Of a stretch of DNA of 64,000 nt, positions 25,326 to 34,560 are shown in pieces. A program made the position numbers and the translations under genes. The notes under the pieces were generated by a model that saw only the letters and a list, made by a program, of their open reading frames with translations, did not search any database and had not been told where the DNA came from. Every line of letters begins with the position of its first letter. Position 1 is the stretch's first letter. Origin of the DNA: Candidatus Edwardsbacteria bacterium RifOxyA12_full_54_48 (GTDB lineage: Bacteria; Edwardsbacteria; AC1; EtOH8); contig MFFN01000005.1 of NCBI GenBank assembly GCA_001777915.1, positions 124,001-188,000 on the forward strand. Reading direction: 5' to 3'.

Positions 25326-27470
25326 ATGGTTACGCGTTTGAAGAACATATGGGACGATTTTGTCAGTAGCGGGCTGGGCGAAGAGATTGACCGCACCTAT
25401 TTAAGGAGGGTCAAGTTTGCCAATGCCCTTTCTTTTTTGGGGGTCCTGACCCTGCTGGGATTTGGTGCCGCCAGGATGATTTCGGGAGATTACCCGATAG
25501 GTTTGGCTGACCTGGCAGTAGGGATCTTCATGGTGTTGAACCTGATCTTTCTCAGGTTAAGTAAAAAGGTAATGTTGGCAAGCTCACTGGGCATCGGCTG
25601 TCTGCTGGTCCTGATCTTGTTCCTTTATGTCTCCGGGGGTGTGAACCGGACCGGGATCTACTGGATATATTTTTTCCCGGTTGTTTCGTTTTTTTTATAC
25701 GGGATGAGGGGGGGTCTCATCTGGATGGCAATTTTATATATCTCTATTTTGGGTCTGCAGGTAGCGGCACGTGCTGGGGGTATTCCCATGGCCTACGATG
25801 CTGGCACGAGCACACATATGCTGGCCAGCCTTTTGATGGAATCCGCACTGGTTTGTTACTATGCCAAGGTGATGGAGAACGAAGAAAAAGTTGTGGTGGC
25901 ACATAATGCGAAGCTGCGGGAGACCAGCCAAATAATACAGAACGAAATGTCCCAAAGGAAGAAAGCGGAGGATGAACTGCTCAGGATCAGTCAGGCGGTA
26001 AGAAGTTCCAGTGACGCCATTGCCATTGAAGATGTCGATGGTACGCATTTATATCACAATAAGGCCTTTTACAACCTTTTTAATTATTCAATTTCAGGTC
26101 TCAATGCATATGGGGGGTTTGCCAATTTGTTCAACGACCCGTCCCTGGGAAGGTCCATCCTGGAAGTGGTGAAAACAGGAGGTTCTTGGACCGGGGAGGT
26201 GGAGGTCAAGAAGAAGGATGCTGGCACTGTCCAAACCTACCTGAGAATAAATGCCATCAATGACCACGGCGGCAAAACCATCGGCAGCGTATTCATATAT
26301 ACCGATGTAAGCGAAAGGAAGAAATGGGAAAATGCCCTGGTCGCAAGCGAAGAGAGATTTCGAAAGGTGATCGCTTCGATAAGTGATCATATATACATGA
26401 CGAATTATTCAGCGGATGGCAAGCCGATTAACGGCTATATTTCTCCGAACGTGGAAAAGCTGACGGGATATCCTTATTCCCGGTTCCTTGAGGATTGGGG
26501 ATTTTGGGCAAATGACCTCATACATCCAGAGGATCGGGCTGCCGCCAGTGTCCAGGTGGAGAATTTTAAGAAGGGGTGGGACAGCCAGGTGGAGTACCGC
26601 ATTATCCGGAGTGACGGGAATACCATCTGGATAAGGGACAGCGGGCGGGTGGAGAAGCAAAACGGCAATATTACGGTTTATGGGGTGGTCAGCGATATCT
26701 CCGCCAATAAATATCAGGAGGAGATTAAGGAGACCCTGCTTGAAGAACTGCAGAAAGCCAACCGGGAGTTGGCGGAATTTGCCTATATAGTCTCCCATGA
26801 CTTAAAAGCTCCGCTGCGGGCCATATCCTCGCTGGCTCAATGGCTGAGCGAAGATTACCGGGATATTCTGGATGAAGCGGGGAAGGAAAAAGTGGGACTT
26901 CTCCTGGGACGCACCAAAAGAATGCATAACCTGATCGAAGGAGTACTGGCCTATTCCCGTTTGGGGCGCATGAAACCGACCATGTGCCGGATAGACAGCC
27001 ACGAAGAGACCAGGCAGATAATCGATCTTCTGTCACCGCCCGGACATATAAAAATAACCATCGTTGGAAAGCTCCCGACAATAGTATGCGACAGGATCCA
27101 CTTTAACCAGGTTATGCAGAATCTGCTAAGCAACGCCATAAAATATAGCGATAAGGAATGTGGTTTGATAACCATCTCCTGCCGGCAGTACCAAGGGTAT
27201 TGGGAGTACCTGGTCTCGGATAACGGTCTGGGGATCGAGGAACAGCATTTTGACAGGATCTTCAAAATATTCCAAAGTCTTAAATCAAGGGATGAATTTG
27301 AATCTACCGGCATTGGGTTGACCATCGTCAAGAAGATAGTCGAATATTATGGCGGAACCATTAAATTGACCTCGCAGCTCGGCAAGGGAAGCGAATTCCG
27401 GTTCACTATCCCCGGTAACCTGCAGCCGGAGCCCGGGGATAGCGCTAAACAATTATTGGGAGGACAATAA
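25326..27470 (+). CDS. Membrane-bound hybrid-sensor-type histidine kinase with two PAS domains
   Basis: 714 aa from ATG 25326. About six N-terminal helices (residues 25-175) form an MASE-like membrane sensor. Then come a coiled coil, PAS-1 (about residues 215-335), PAS-2/PAC (about 340-465), a HisKA domain with H-box AYIVSHDLKAPLRA (phospho-acceptor H491) and a HATPase domain with N-box NLLSNAIKYS, G1 DNGLGI and the G2-type FESTGIGLTIVKKI. The HDLKAPLRA form is typical of phytochrome-type and Rcp1-coupled kinases. It is followed one base later by a single-receiver regulator, which is the expected partner. The input signal is unknown. Confidence 0.88.
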   Translation: MVTRLKNIWDDFVSSGLGEEIDRTYLRRVKFANALSFLGVLTLLGFGAARMISGDYPIGLADLAVGIFMVLNLIFLRLSKKVMLASSLGIGCLLVLILFLYVSGGVNRTGIYWIYFFPVVSFFLYGMRGGLIWMAILYISILGLQVAARAGGIPMAYDAGTSTHMLASLLMESALVCYYAKVMENEEKVVVAHNAKLRETSQIIQNEMSQRKKAEDELLRISQAVRSSSDAIAIEDVDGTHLYHNKAFYNLFNYSISGLNAYGGFANLFNDPSLGRSILEVVKTGGSWTGEVEVKKKDAGTVQTYLRINAINDHGGKTIGSVFIYTDVSERKKWENALVASEERFRKVIASISDHIYMTNYSADGKPINGYISPNVEKLTGYPYSRFLEDWGFWANDLIHPEDRAAASVQVENFKKGWDSQVEYRIIRSDGNTIWIRDSGRVEKQNGNITVYGVVSDISANKYQEEIKETLLEELQKANRELAEFAYIVSHDLKAPLRAISSLAQWLSEDYRDILDEAGKEKVGLLLGRTKRMHNLIEGVLAYSRLGRMKPTMCRIDSHEETRQIIDLLSPPGHIKITIVGKLPTIVCDRIHFNQVMQNLLSNAIKYSDKECGLITISCRQYQGYWEYLVSDNGLGIEEQHFDRIFKIFQSLKSRDEFESTGIGLTIVKKIVEYYGGTIKLTSQLGKGSEFRFTIPGNLQPEPGDSAKQLLGGQ

Positions 27471-27471
27471 A

Positions 27472-27903
27472 ATGAGGGATAACATTCCGGTCCTTTTGGT
27501 TGATGACGACCAGGTCGATATCATGACCGTCCAAAGGGCATTCAAGGTCAACAATATAGTCAACCCCCTTAAAATAACGGGAAACGGCCGGGAGGCGCTG
27601 GACTACTTGAAGCGGGAGGGAAAATATAAAAATCCCCAAGCCTCTCCCCGTCCCGGCATAATCCTGCTGGACTTAAACATGCCCATTATGAACGGGATTG
27701 AATTCCTGAAAATCGCCAAAGCCGACAGCGAATTGAGAAAAATCCCGGTAATAGTACTAACGACCTCTAAAGAAGAAAACGACAGGGTGGAAAGTTTCAA
27801 TTTGAGCGTGGCGGGATACATCATCAAGCCTGTCGAGTTTGAAAAGTTTGTCGAGGCGGTAAGGGTGCTTAACCTGTACTGGACCCTGAGCGAATTACCG
27901 TAA
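27472..27903 (+). CDS. Single-domain response regulator (Rcp1-like)
   Basis: 143 aa, one receiver domain and no output domain. Acidic residues VDDDQVD, phospho-acceptor D67 in LLDLNMPIMNG, the switch Thr in VLTTSKEE and the lysine in YIIKPVEF are all present. The longer loop before the phospho-acceptor (KREGKYKNPQASPRPG) is characteristic of Rcp1/phytochrome-response regulators. It starts one base after the kinase stop codon. It may shuttle phosphate to the downstream HD-GYP protein or work by protein-protein contact. Confidence 0.92.
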   Translation: MRDNIPVLLVDDDQVDIMTVQRAFKVNNIVNPLKITGNGREALDYLKREGKYKNPQASPRPGIILLDLNMPIMNGIEFLKIAKADSELRKIPVIVLTTSKEENDRVESFNLSVAGYIIKPVEFEKFVEAVRVLNLYWTLSELP

Positions 27904-27917
27904 CAGGAAGGTGTTTT

Positions 27918-29282
27918 ATGGAATTAGATAAACTGAGGATACTTCTCCTGGACGATGATGAGGTCGACAGGATGGCCATAAGCCGTTATATTCAAAAGGA
28001 GGACCTGCCGTATGAAGTAGAGATGGTCACTTCGATATCGGAGGCCCGCCAAAAATTAAGGGACAATGAATATGACCTGGCCTTGCTGGATTATCTGTTG
28101 CCTGACGGGAAAGGCCTGGATCTCTTAAAAACGGCGAAGGGGGTCCCCGTGATATTTGTGACCGGAAGCGGCGACGAGAACATAGCAGTGCAGGCTTTGC
28201 GAGGCGGAGCATATGATTACCTGATAAAAGACCCGGAAAGGAACTATCTGATAGTGCTGCCGGCGACTATAAACAATGTCATGGAAAGAAAAAAGGCCGA
28301 GAGTGCTCTTAAGGAAAGCGAGATCAAACACCGGGTTCTTTTGAATTGCATCAAAACGCCGATACTGGCCCTAAAGGAGGATATCACCATATTCTACTGC
28401 AACGATACTTACGCAGAATTCGTAAAACTGTCCATTGAACAGCTGGAGGGCAGGAAATTAATTGAAGTTTTTCCCAGAATTAACGGTTCAGAAACCTATA
28501 AAGCCTACCTTGATGTCTTGCAGACCGGCAAGACCATGGTGGTTGAGGGCAAATATGAAAATCGTTATTTGAGCTCCAGCATCTATCGTACTCCCTGGGG
28601 GATCCTGGCAGTGGCCGAGGACATAACCGAACGCAAAGCTGCCCAGGAGGCGCTGGTTAAGGCAAATGAGGGACTGGAAAGGCGGGTGGCGGAGAGGACG
28701 GTTGAATTGGCCAGGGCCAACGATGAATTGCAAAGAAGCTACAATGATACAATTATTGCCATCACCGCCGCCATGGACGCCAAGGATTCGTATACCAGGG
28801 GCCATTCGGAAAGGGTCAGAGATATAGCCATGTGCATTGGCGATAAACTCGGCCTCCCGGCAGAATCTCTTAAAAAACTTTCCTATGCGGCCCTGTTGCA
28901 CGATATCGGCAAGATAGGGGTCAGCGATCTGCTTCTTACCAAAAAGGGCGGATTGACAAAGGAGGAATATGAGGAGGTCAAGATGCATCCGGTGATTGGC
29001 GGAAGGCTGGTCGGTGAGATCGAACTTTTAAAGGACGTTGCCCCGATAATTTCCGCCCACCATGAACATTTTGATGGCAGTGGATATCCGAAGGGGCTGA
29101 GAGGCCAGGAGATCCCCATTGAAGCCAGGATAATCGGAGTGGCCGATGCTTATGAATCCATGATATCGGATCGGCCGTATAGGAAGGCATACGAAATGAA
29201 GGAGGTGATAAAAAGACTCGACCAAGCCTCCGGGACCCAACTCGATCCGTTGATGGTTGAAAAATTAAAAGAGACCATCTGA
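27918..29282 (+). CDS. Response regulator with PAS and HD-GYP (c-di-GMP phosphodiesterase) output
   Basis: 454 aa. A receiver domain (residues 1-120; D58 in LLDYLLPDG) is followed by a PAS domain (about 130-245), a coiled coil (about 245-275) and an HD-GYP domain (about 275-454). The HD-GYP residues are intact: H328-D329 in LLHDIGKIG, then HHEHFDGSGYPKGL, and ADAYESMISDRPYRKA. Such proteins degrade cyclic di-GMP. It lies 14 nt after the single-domain regulator, in the same operon as the kinase, and ends just before a strong terminator shared with the convergent batE gene. Confidence 0.93.
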   Translation: MELDKLRILLLDDDEVDRMAISRYIQKEDLPYEVEMVTSISEARQKLRDNEYDLALLDYLLPDGKGLDLLKTAKGVPVIFVTGSGDENIAVQALRGGAYDYLIKDPERNYLIVLPATINNVMERKKAESALKESEIKHRVLLNCIKTPILALKEDITIFYCNDTYAEFVKLSIEQLEGRKLIEVFPRINGSETYKAYLDVLQTGKTMVVEGKYENRYLSSSIYRTPWGILAVAEDITERKAAQEALVKANEGLERRVAERTVELARANDELQRSYNDTIIAITAAMDAKDSYTRGHSERVRDIAMCIGDKLGLPAESLKKLSYAALLHDIGKIGVSDLLLTKKGGLTKEEYEEVKMHPVIGGRLVGEIELLKDVAPIISAHHEHFDGSGYPKGLRGQEIPIEARIIGVADAYESMISDRPYRKAYEMKEVIKRLDQASGTQLDPLMVEKLKETI

Positions 29283-29292
29283 GGCGGAAAAC

Positions 29293-29324
29293 AAAAGCGC
29301 CCCGTTTTTTACGGGGCGCTTTTC
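29293..29324. terminator. Bidirectional terminator between HD-GYP and batE genes
   Basis: AAAAGCGCCCCGT (29293-29305) pairs with ACGGGGCGCTTTT (29311-29323), with a loop of T residues. It has terminator form on both strands and overlaps the end of batE by two bases. Confidence 0.85.
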
Positions 29325-30036
29325 AATAGATTTTTTCCAAGGCTTCTTTATTTAACCAGCCTCCGGCTCCTCCCGGTAGTTGTACCAAGACAAAATCATT
29401 TCGTTTATCCTTTATCAGAACTTCGGTGCCGTCGTGCAACAGGAGGATCTGCTTGAATTCATCGCCGGGGCCGCTTAGCGCACTTACCTCGGGAACTACG
29501 ACTACTGCCGGCAGGGTGTTTTTTTCATTTTGCCAGAGCGAGAAAGAAAGTAAGAGATAAAAGAAAACAAAGCCGGATATAAAGACAAAGATCAGAATCT
29601 TGCCCTTGCGGGACAATATATAAAAAGAAATAAAAAGTGATAGCAAACCAAAAGAAACGATGGAAAACCAGAATGATTCACTGTTTGAAAACCAGTGGAA
29701 TAAAATATACAGATACCGCTCGATGGGGCCCCGGCCAGTGAGAATCTTATCCACCCTGTAGTTTCTGGCATACACCAGGTTATTGTTTATATCGGCATCT
29801 CTGGGCTCAAGAAAATATGCCCGGCGATAATTTACGATCGCCTTTCCAATCTGCCCACTCTTGAAATAAGCATTACCAAGATTATAAAACAGATATGGAG
29901 AGTTAACCTTATCCAAGGCATTGCTGTACGCCTCGATGGCTGCAGGATAATTGCCAACCCGATAAAGCTCGTTTCCCCGATTGTATGAATCAACCGGTGC
30001 AAATCCTAATACAGCCATAATGATCAATTCCATCAT
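29323..30036 (-). CDS. batE: BatE-like TPR and SH3-domain membrane protein
   Basis: 237 aa. N-terminal signal/helix, then TPR repeats (residues about 15-95: NRGNELYRVGNYPAAIEAYSN-type and NLGNAYFKSGQIGKAIVNYR-type helices), two membrane helices (about 118-170) and a C-terminal SH3-like fold ending in LVQLPGGAGGWLNKEALEKIY. This order is the BatE arrangement of aerotolerance operons. The start codon overlaps the batD stop by 4 nt (ATGA). It is last in the minus-strand Bat operon. It is presumed to be part of a periplasmic assembly with BatA, B and D. Confidence 0.85.
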   Translation of the reverse strand: MMELIIMAVLGFAPVDSYNRGNELYRVGNYPAAIEAYSNALDKVNSPYLFYNLGNAYFKSGQIGKAIVNYRRAYFLEPRDADINNNLVYARNYRVDKILTGRGPIERYLYILFHWFSNSESFWFSIVSFGLLSLFISFYILSRKGKILIFVFISGFVFFYLLLSFSLWQNEKNTLPAVVVVPEVSALSGPGDEFKQILLLHDGTEVLIKDKRNDFVLVQLPGGAGGWLNKEALEKIY

Positions 30037-31814
30037 AATCTGCTAAACACCTCCTTGGCTTTTTCCAGCATGCCTGGCGGATCCATTTCCGAGGCGGAAG
30101 AGGGCGAGAATCGAACCCGGTCGCAAGCGTCCATCAATGCCAAGATATCGGATAAAATATCATCAGGAACGCCATTTCTTGATAATTCTTGGTGTATCTG
30201 TTCCTTGGTTCTGGCTCCCATATCCATATTGTAACGATCGCCGATAAAGCCAAAAACGGCTTGCGAAAGGGAGGAGTAGAAATTACTCAAATCGTTAACC
30301 TTAAGGCATTTTTCGGAAATTTGCAGCCGTTTTTTAACCAATCCGTTTGATCTGTGTTTGCGAGCATAGCCCCTGTCGGTTGACAGCCGGTCAATATGAC
30401 CCCGATACCAGAATGCTGATAAGATTGTTGCCGGGAACAGTAAATATAAAAGCCAGGCTAATTTTGGAATTTCGAGAGATGCATTTTTTAAGACGGATGC
30501 GTCGGGCTTGATATAGTTGATATCCGTTCCCAATACCTTCAGGCCGGTAGCTTCCACCAGCGGGGTGTTTTGATTACAGCCCGAAACAGAGCATTCAAGC
30601 GGCTGGGTCTGGATGGTATGGTAGCTTTTGTCGGCTGGGTCAAAATAAGCCAGCTTTACCGCTGGTATGACATACTTGCCGTCGGATTGGGGAATTATTG
30701 GAAAGGTGAAGGTCTTGCTGCCCTTGATGACATCCCCGGAAACATGGATGTTTTCTTTCACTTCGGGGTCCATTATCTTGAGGCCTGATATGGCGGTTAT
30801 GGCCGGTTTTCCCACCAAGCGTATGTTCCCGGTGCCGGTTATCTTGACGCTAAGGTTTATTGGTTCATTTCCGGTAGCAGTATTTCTATCCAAAGAAGCC
30901 TGAATGGAGAATTTGCCGACCCCGCCGGTGAATTCAGCCGGTTTATCACCTGGCAGGGGTAGGGCCGTGATGGTGATGGATTTGGACTCAATTTTAACGG
31001 CTTTGCTGTTTCCAAAGAAATCAAAAAAATCACGGGAAGCTAGGACTATGGCAATGTCAAGCGTCATAGGACTTACGGCCAGCTCTCCGCTGGACATGGG
31101 AAACAAGGCCGCTTTTTTTAGTATCATATATTGATACTGTTTGCCGTCAAGAGTCTTTTGCTGCCAACTGAGCTTTTCAGCATCGAACACTTTTTCCGGC
31201 CAGAAGCCATTGAAAGTCGGCATTTCTGCGATGCGGGCATCCGATATCTGAAAACGATTGTAAAGAGTAAAATCCACCATCACCTGTTCGCCGACATATA
31301 CCGTCTTTCTGCTGGCAGCGGCAGAAAGGAAAAGGTTCCCCTCGATGGGTATATTTGGTTGCGCGGCCGATGCACGTCCCGATGGTGCCGGCTGGGCTCT
31401 GGCAGTGGAGGATTTTACCACCTCGATCTCAATGGGCTGGGAGCGGTATTCCTGATCCTTGTATTTTATCAGACAGGGGCCGATGCTCAGTTTGCCTAAT
31501 TTTTTGGCGCTCAGGTAATAGATGTAATTGACGGAAGCCTGCTTGGACATTTTGCCGTTGATAAACTGGATATTGGTGGACTGGGATGATGAACTGCCCA
31601 GCAGGTTGAAGTCAGGCATATCCGGCAGTTCCGGCTTGGGAACGCTGGTCATGTCCTGCCCCTGAACGGTTACGGTGAGAGTGAACTGATCGCCCAGCCC
31701 CACGGTGGACTGGTCCACCGTGGCGTTGAATTCAATTTCGGCGGCATCAACCAGAGAAATGCTCAGGACGCTCAGAAGGGATATCAGAATATATTTCAGT
31801 TTTAAGTCGGCCAT
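30033..31814 (-). CDS. batD: BatD (oxygen-tolerance) protein
   Basis: 593 aa with a signal peptide (residues 1-24), repeated Ig-like beta domains (EIEFNATVDQSTVGLGDQFTL, AASRKTVYVGEQVMVDFTLYNR) and a single membrane helix near residues 445-465 followed by a cytoplasmic tail. This is the BatD/DUF11-like family found with BatA/BatB. It lies 72 nt downstream of the batB-batC fusion and overlaps batE. BatD is thought to be anchored in the inner membrane with its bulk in the periplasm; its precise role is not settled. Confidence 0.9.
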   Translation of the reverse strand: MADLKLKYILISLLSVLSISLVDAAEIEFNATVDQSTVGLGDQFTLTVTVQGQDMTSVPKPELPDMPDFNLLGSSSSQSTNIQFINGKMSKQASVNYIYYLSAKKLGKLSIGPCLIKYKDQEYRSQPIEIEVVKSSTARAQPAPSGRASAAQPNIPIEGNLFLSAAASRKTVYVGEQVMVDFTLYNRFQISDARIAEMPTFNGFWPEKVFDAEKLSWQQKTLDGKQYQYMILKKAALFPMSSGELAVSPMTLDIAIVLASRDFFDFFGNSKAVKIESKSITITALPLPGDKPAEFTGGVGKFSIQASLDRNTATGNEPINLSVKITGTGNIRLVGKPAITAISGLKIMDPEVKENIHVSGDVIKGSKTFTFPIIPQSDGKYVIPAVKLAYFDPADKSYHTIQTQPLECSVSGCNQNTPLVEATGLKVLGTDINYIKPDASVLKNASLEIPKLAWLLYLLFPATILSAFWYRGHIDRLSTDRGYARKHRSNGLVKKRLQISEKCLKVNDLSNFYSSLSQAVFGFIGDRYNMDMGARTKEQIHQELSRNGVPDDILSDILALMDACDRVRFSPSSASEMDPPGMLEKAKEVFSRL

Positions 31815-31886
31815 TATTAAAAAATCAATTATTATTTAAGCCCGGATACCCATCTGCATGGGAATGGCATTGTGATTATAGCCATT

Positions 31887-33584
31887 TTACCAGTCTTTGT
31901 CCACCTTTTCCGGCTGGGCAGGCTGCTCCTTCTGCTTTTTCATGTTCTCCTTCTCCTTGTTTTGGAGCGCCTGCATGATGCGGTCAGCTTCATCTTTATT
32001 CATCTGCCCTTTTTGGGGCTGTGGTTTAGGTTGTTGAGCCTGCTGTTGTTTTTGGTCTTGGTTTTGTTGCTGTTTTTGCTGTTGATCCTGCTTCGGATGA
32101 TTTTGGTCTTGCTTGGTGGAATCGCTTTGAGATTGTTGTTGTTCTTTTTGCTTCAAGCAAAATTCCAAATTCTGTTTGGCTTTTATGTCATTGGGGTTCA
32201 GAAGGAGAGATGATACATAGCTGTTGATGGCTTCATCGAGTTTATTTTCTTTAAACTGGCAGTTCCCGATATTATAAAAGGATTTGGCCTGAAAGATTTT
32301 GTCCTTGGTCAGCAAGCCCAGTTGAAATTCGGATATGGCTTCGGGATATTTCTGCAGTTTGTACAAGGCCCGGCCGATATTATAATGTATCTTCTCGTTA
32401 TCCGGCTCCCGAACCAAGGCTTCCTGGTATTTCTCCAGGGCCTGATCGATATTCCCCTTATTTAGGGCTTTATTGCCGGCCCTCATGTTCGAACCGACTT
32501 CGGCGTTTGCGGAGGAAGAATGTAAAATACAGAAGGTAAAAAATATAAGGAATAACTTGAAGCGGGACATTCCCACAGTCGGAAACCATTCGCCACGGCG
32601 GTCGCTTATAAAAAGGCCCAGAAAAATGAATATGAACGAGATCACCAGGAAATACTGATACCGTTCCACATAATCCACATACTCCCCGCCATCCAATTCC
32701 CTCTTTTTCAGGCCCTCCAGCTCGAAGACCAGATTATTCACATTGAACCCCTCGGCCCGGTAATAACGTCCGTCGGTGGCCTTGGCCATTACCAGCAGCA
32801 GGCGTTCGGCCAGCCGGGAGACTACGATCTTGTCTTCGCTGTCCTTCTTATAGGAAACCAAATTGCCTCTGGAATCGGTCTCGGGGATGGTGGAGCCCTG
32901 CAAGGTTCCGATGCCAATTATGTAAAGCCGGATGCCAAGCTCAGCGGCCTGCTTTACGGCGGCCATGGGGTCGCCCTCGAGATTATCGCCATCAGTGACC
33001 AGTATCAGCGCCTTTGAGGTTCCCTGCTTGGGGTTGAACAGCGCACCCGATACTTCCACCGCTCTTTGAATATTAGTGCCCGGCTTGGGAATGTTGTTGG
33101 GCTCGATGATATCCAGGAACAGCTTGGCCGCCTCGACATCGGATGTCAGGGGACACATAACATAACAATCTCCGGCAAAGGCGGTGATGGCCACCTGGTT
33201 GGTGCTCAGATTGTCCAACAACGAGGAGGCCTGCATCTTGGCCCACCCCAGGCGCGAAGGTTTTATATCCTGGGAATTCATGCTCTTGGATGCATCCAGG
33301 CAAAGCACTATGTCGATGCCGCGCCCCTTGTATATCTGAAGCTTTTCACCCCATTTGGGGCGGGCCAGGCCGAGGATCAGGAACATCAGTCCCATGGTCA
33401 ACAGGGCCGACTTAATCCACCAAAGTTTGGCATTGAGCGTATCCGCCAATTGCGGAACCAGATGGGCATCGGCCAAGGCCCTGAAAGATCGTTTTTTCAT
33501 GGCATAAGCCACAAATATCCCCAGGATCAGCAGGGGGAGGGAGAACAATAAATACAGGTATTGTGAAGCGGCCCACTTGATCAT
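31887..33584 (-). CDS. BatB-BatC fusion: VWA domain followed by TPR domain
   Basis: 565 aa. Two N-terminal helices, a VWA domain (about residues 85-290) with MIDAS motif D-A-S-K-S in VLCLDASKSMN, a helix near 305-320 (BatB part), then a second hydrophobic segment at about 338-353 (MSRFKLFLIFFTFC) and TPR repeats (about 365-470) with a low-complexity Gln/Lys/Pro tail (about 472-565). In many bacteria BatB and BatC are separate; here the BatC signal-like segment is internal and in frame. It overlaps batA by 4 nt (ATGA). It would form a periplasmic or membrane VWA-TPR complex. Confidence 0.88.
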   Translation of the reverse strand: MIKWAASQYLYLLFSLPLLILGIFVAYAMKKRSFRALADAHLVPQLADTLNAKLWWIKSALLTMGLMFLILGLARPKWGEKLQIYKGRGIDIVLCLDASKSMNSQDIKPSRLGWAKMQASSLLDNLSTNQVAITAFAGDCYVMCPLTSDVEAAKLFLDIIEPNNIPKPGTNIQRAVEVSGALFNPKQGTSKALILVTDGDNLEGDPMAAVKQAAELGIRLYIIGIGTLQGSTIPETDSRGNLVSYKKDSEDKIVVSRLAERLLLVMAKATDGRYYRAEGFNVNNLVFELEGLKKRELDGGEYVDYVERYQYFLVISFIFIFLGLFISDRRGEWFPTVGMSRFKLFLIFFTFCILHSSSANAEVGSNMRAGNKALNKGNIDQALEKYQEALVREPDNEKIHYNIGRALYKLQKYPEAISEFQLGLLTKDKIFQAKSFYNIGNCQFKENKLDEAINSYVSSLLLNPNDIKAKQNLEFCLKQKEQQQSQSDSTKQDQNHPKQDQQQKQQQNQDQKQQQAQQPKPQPQKGQMNKDEADRIMQALQNKEKENMKKQKEQPAQPEKVDKDW

Positions 33585-34558
33585 GGCAGCCTCCGGAGCA
33601 GGGTGAATGATAAAATCAGGTTCAGCAGAAAAAACACCAAAGCAGCCAGCATGAATATTCCGGCCTTTTCGGAATATACGGTATGGCGGGTTACTTTGTA
33701 AGTAGTGGGTTCCATGCGGTCGATCTCGTCGTAAATCAGCTTTAATGCTTCGGCATCGCTGGCCAGGAACGACTGTCCACCGGTCAGCCGGGATATCTCC
33801 TCCAGGGCGGCCATGTCCAGATCGAGCTGGACATGGGCATAGCGGCGGCCGAAGACAGGGTCGTCGACCGGGAACGGCACCGGGCCCTTGGAGCCAACGC
33901 CAACGCTGTAGATCTTAATCCCATAGATCTGGGCCAATTTTGCCGCCGTCAGGGGATCAACCTCTCCGACGTTGTTCAAGCCGTCGGTCAACAGCACTAT
34001 GATCCGACTCTTTGATTTGGAATCCTTCAGACGGCCCACCGCCGAGGCCAGGCCCATTCCGATGGCCGTCCCATCGGCCACCAAGCCGAAGTCGATGCGG
34101 TCGATCAGATCGGCTAGAATCTTTTTATCCGAGGTCAGCGGGCATTGGGTGAGGGACTGCCCGGCGAAGACCACCAGACCGATCCGATCTCCCTTTCTCT
34201 TACCAATGAACTCCTTGGCCCGTTGCTTGGCCACGAACAACCGGTTCTTGGGGCTGAAATCCTCGGCCTGCATGGTTCCGGAGACGTCCAGGCACAGCAT
34301 GATATCGATGCCTTTGTCTTCGATCTCCTCATACACCCGGCCTTTTTGAGGGCGAGCCAGGGCGATGATCATGAAGAACAAAGCAGCAATGCTCAAAACA
34401 AAGGAGGCGTGCCTGATATATCTGCCTGAACCGGGATTCTTTTTAAAGAAATCAGTGTTGGAAAATCTCACTGCGGCGGTCCGTTTCTTTAATTCCAGCC
34501 AGATCAGGCCAACCAGAGGGATCAGCAGCAGCAGATATAAAGGGGAAGCAAAACGCAT
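33581..34558 (-). CDS. batA: BatA (VWA-domain membrane protein)
   Basis: 325 aa. N-terminal helices (residues 5-20 and about 55-75), a VWA domain with MIDAS motif DVSGTMQ (LCLDVSGTMQ), the later T/D of VLLTDGLNNVGEVDP, and a C-terminal helix. This matches BatA. It overlaps batB-batC by 4 nt and follows the 302-aa gene by two bases. The N-terminal membrane helices and central VWA place its metal-dependent binding face outside the inner membrane. Confidence 0.92.
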   Translation of the reverse strand: MRFASPLYLLLLIPLVGLIWLELKKRTAAVRFSNTDFFKKNPGSGRYIRHASFVLSIAALFFMIIALARPQKGRVYEEIEDKGIDIMLCLDVSGTMQAEDFSPKNRLFVAKQRAKEFIGKRKGDRIGLVVFAGQSLTQCPLTSDKKILADLIDRIDFGLVADGTAIGMGLASAVGRLKDSKSKSRIIVLLTDGLNNVGEVDPLTAAKLAQIYGIKIYSVGVGSKGPVPFPVDDPVFGRRYAHVQLDLDMAALEEISRLTGGQSFLASDAEALKLIYDEIDRMEPTTYKVTRHTVYSEKAGIFMLAALVFFLLNLILSFTLLRRLP

Positions 34559-34560
34559 GT

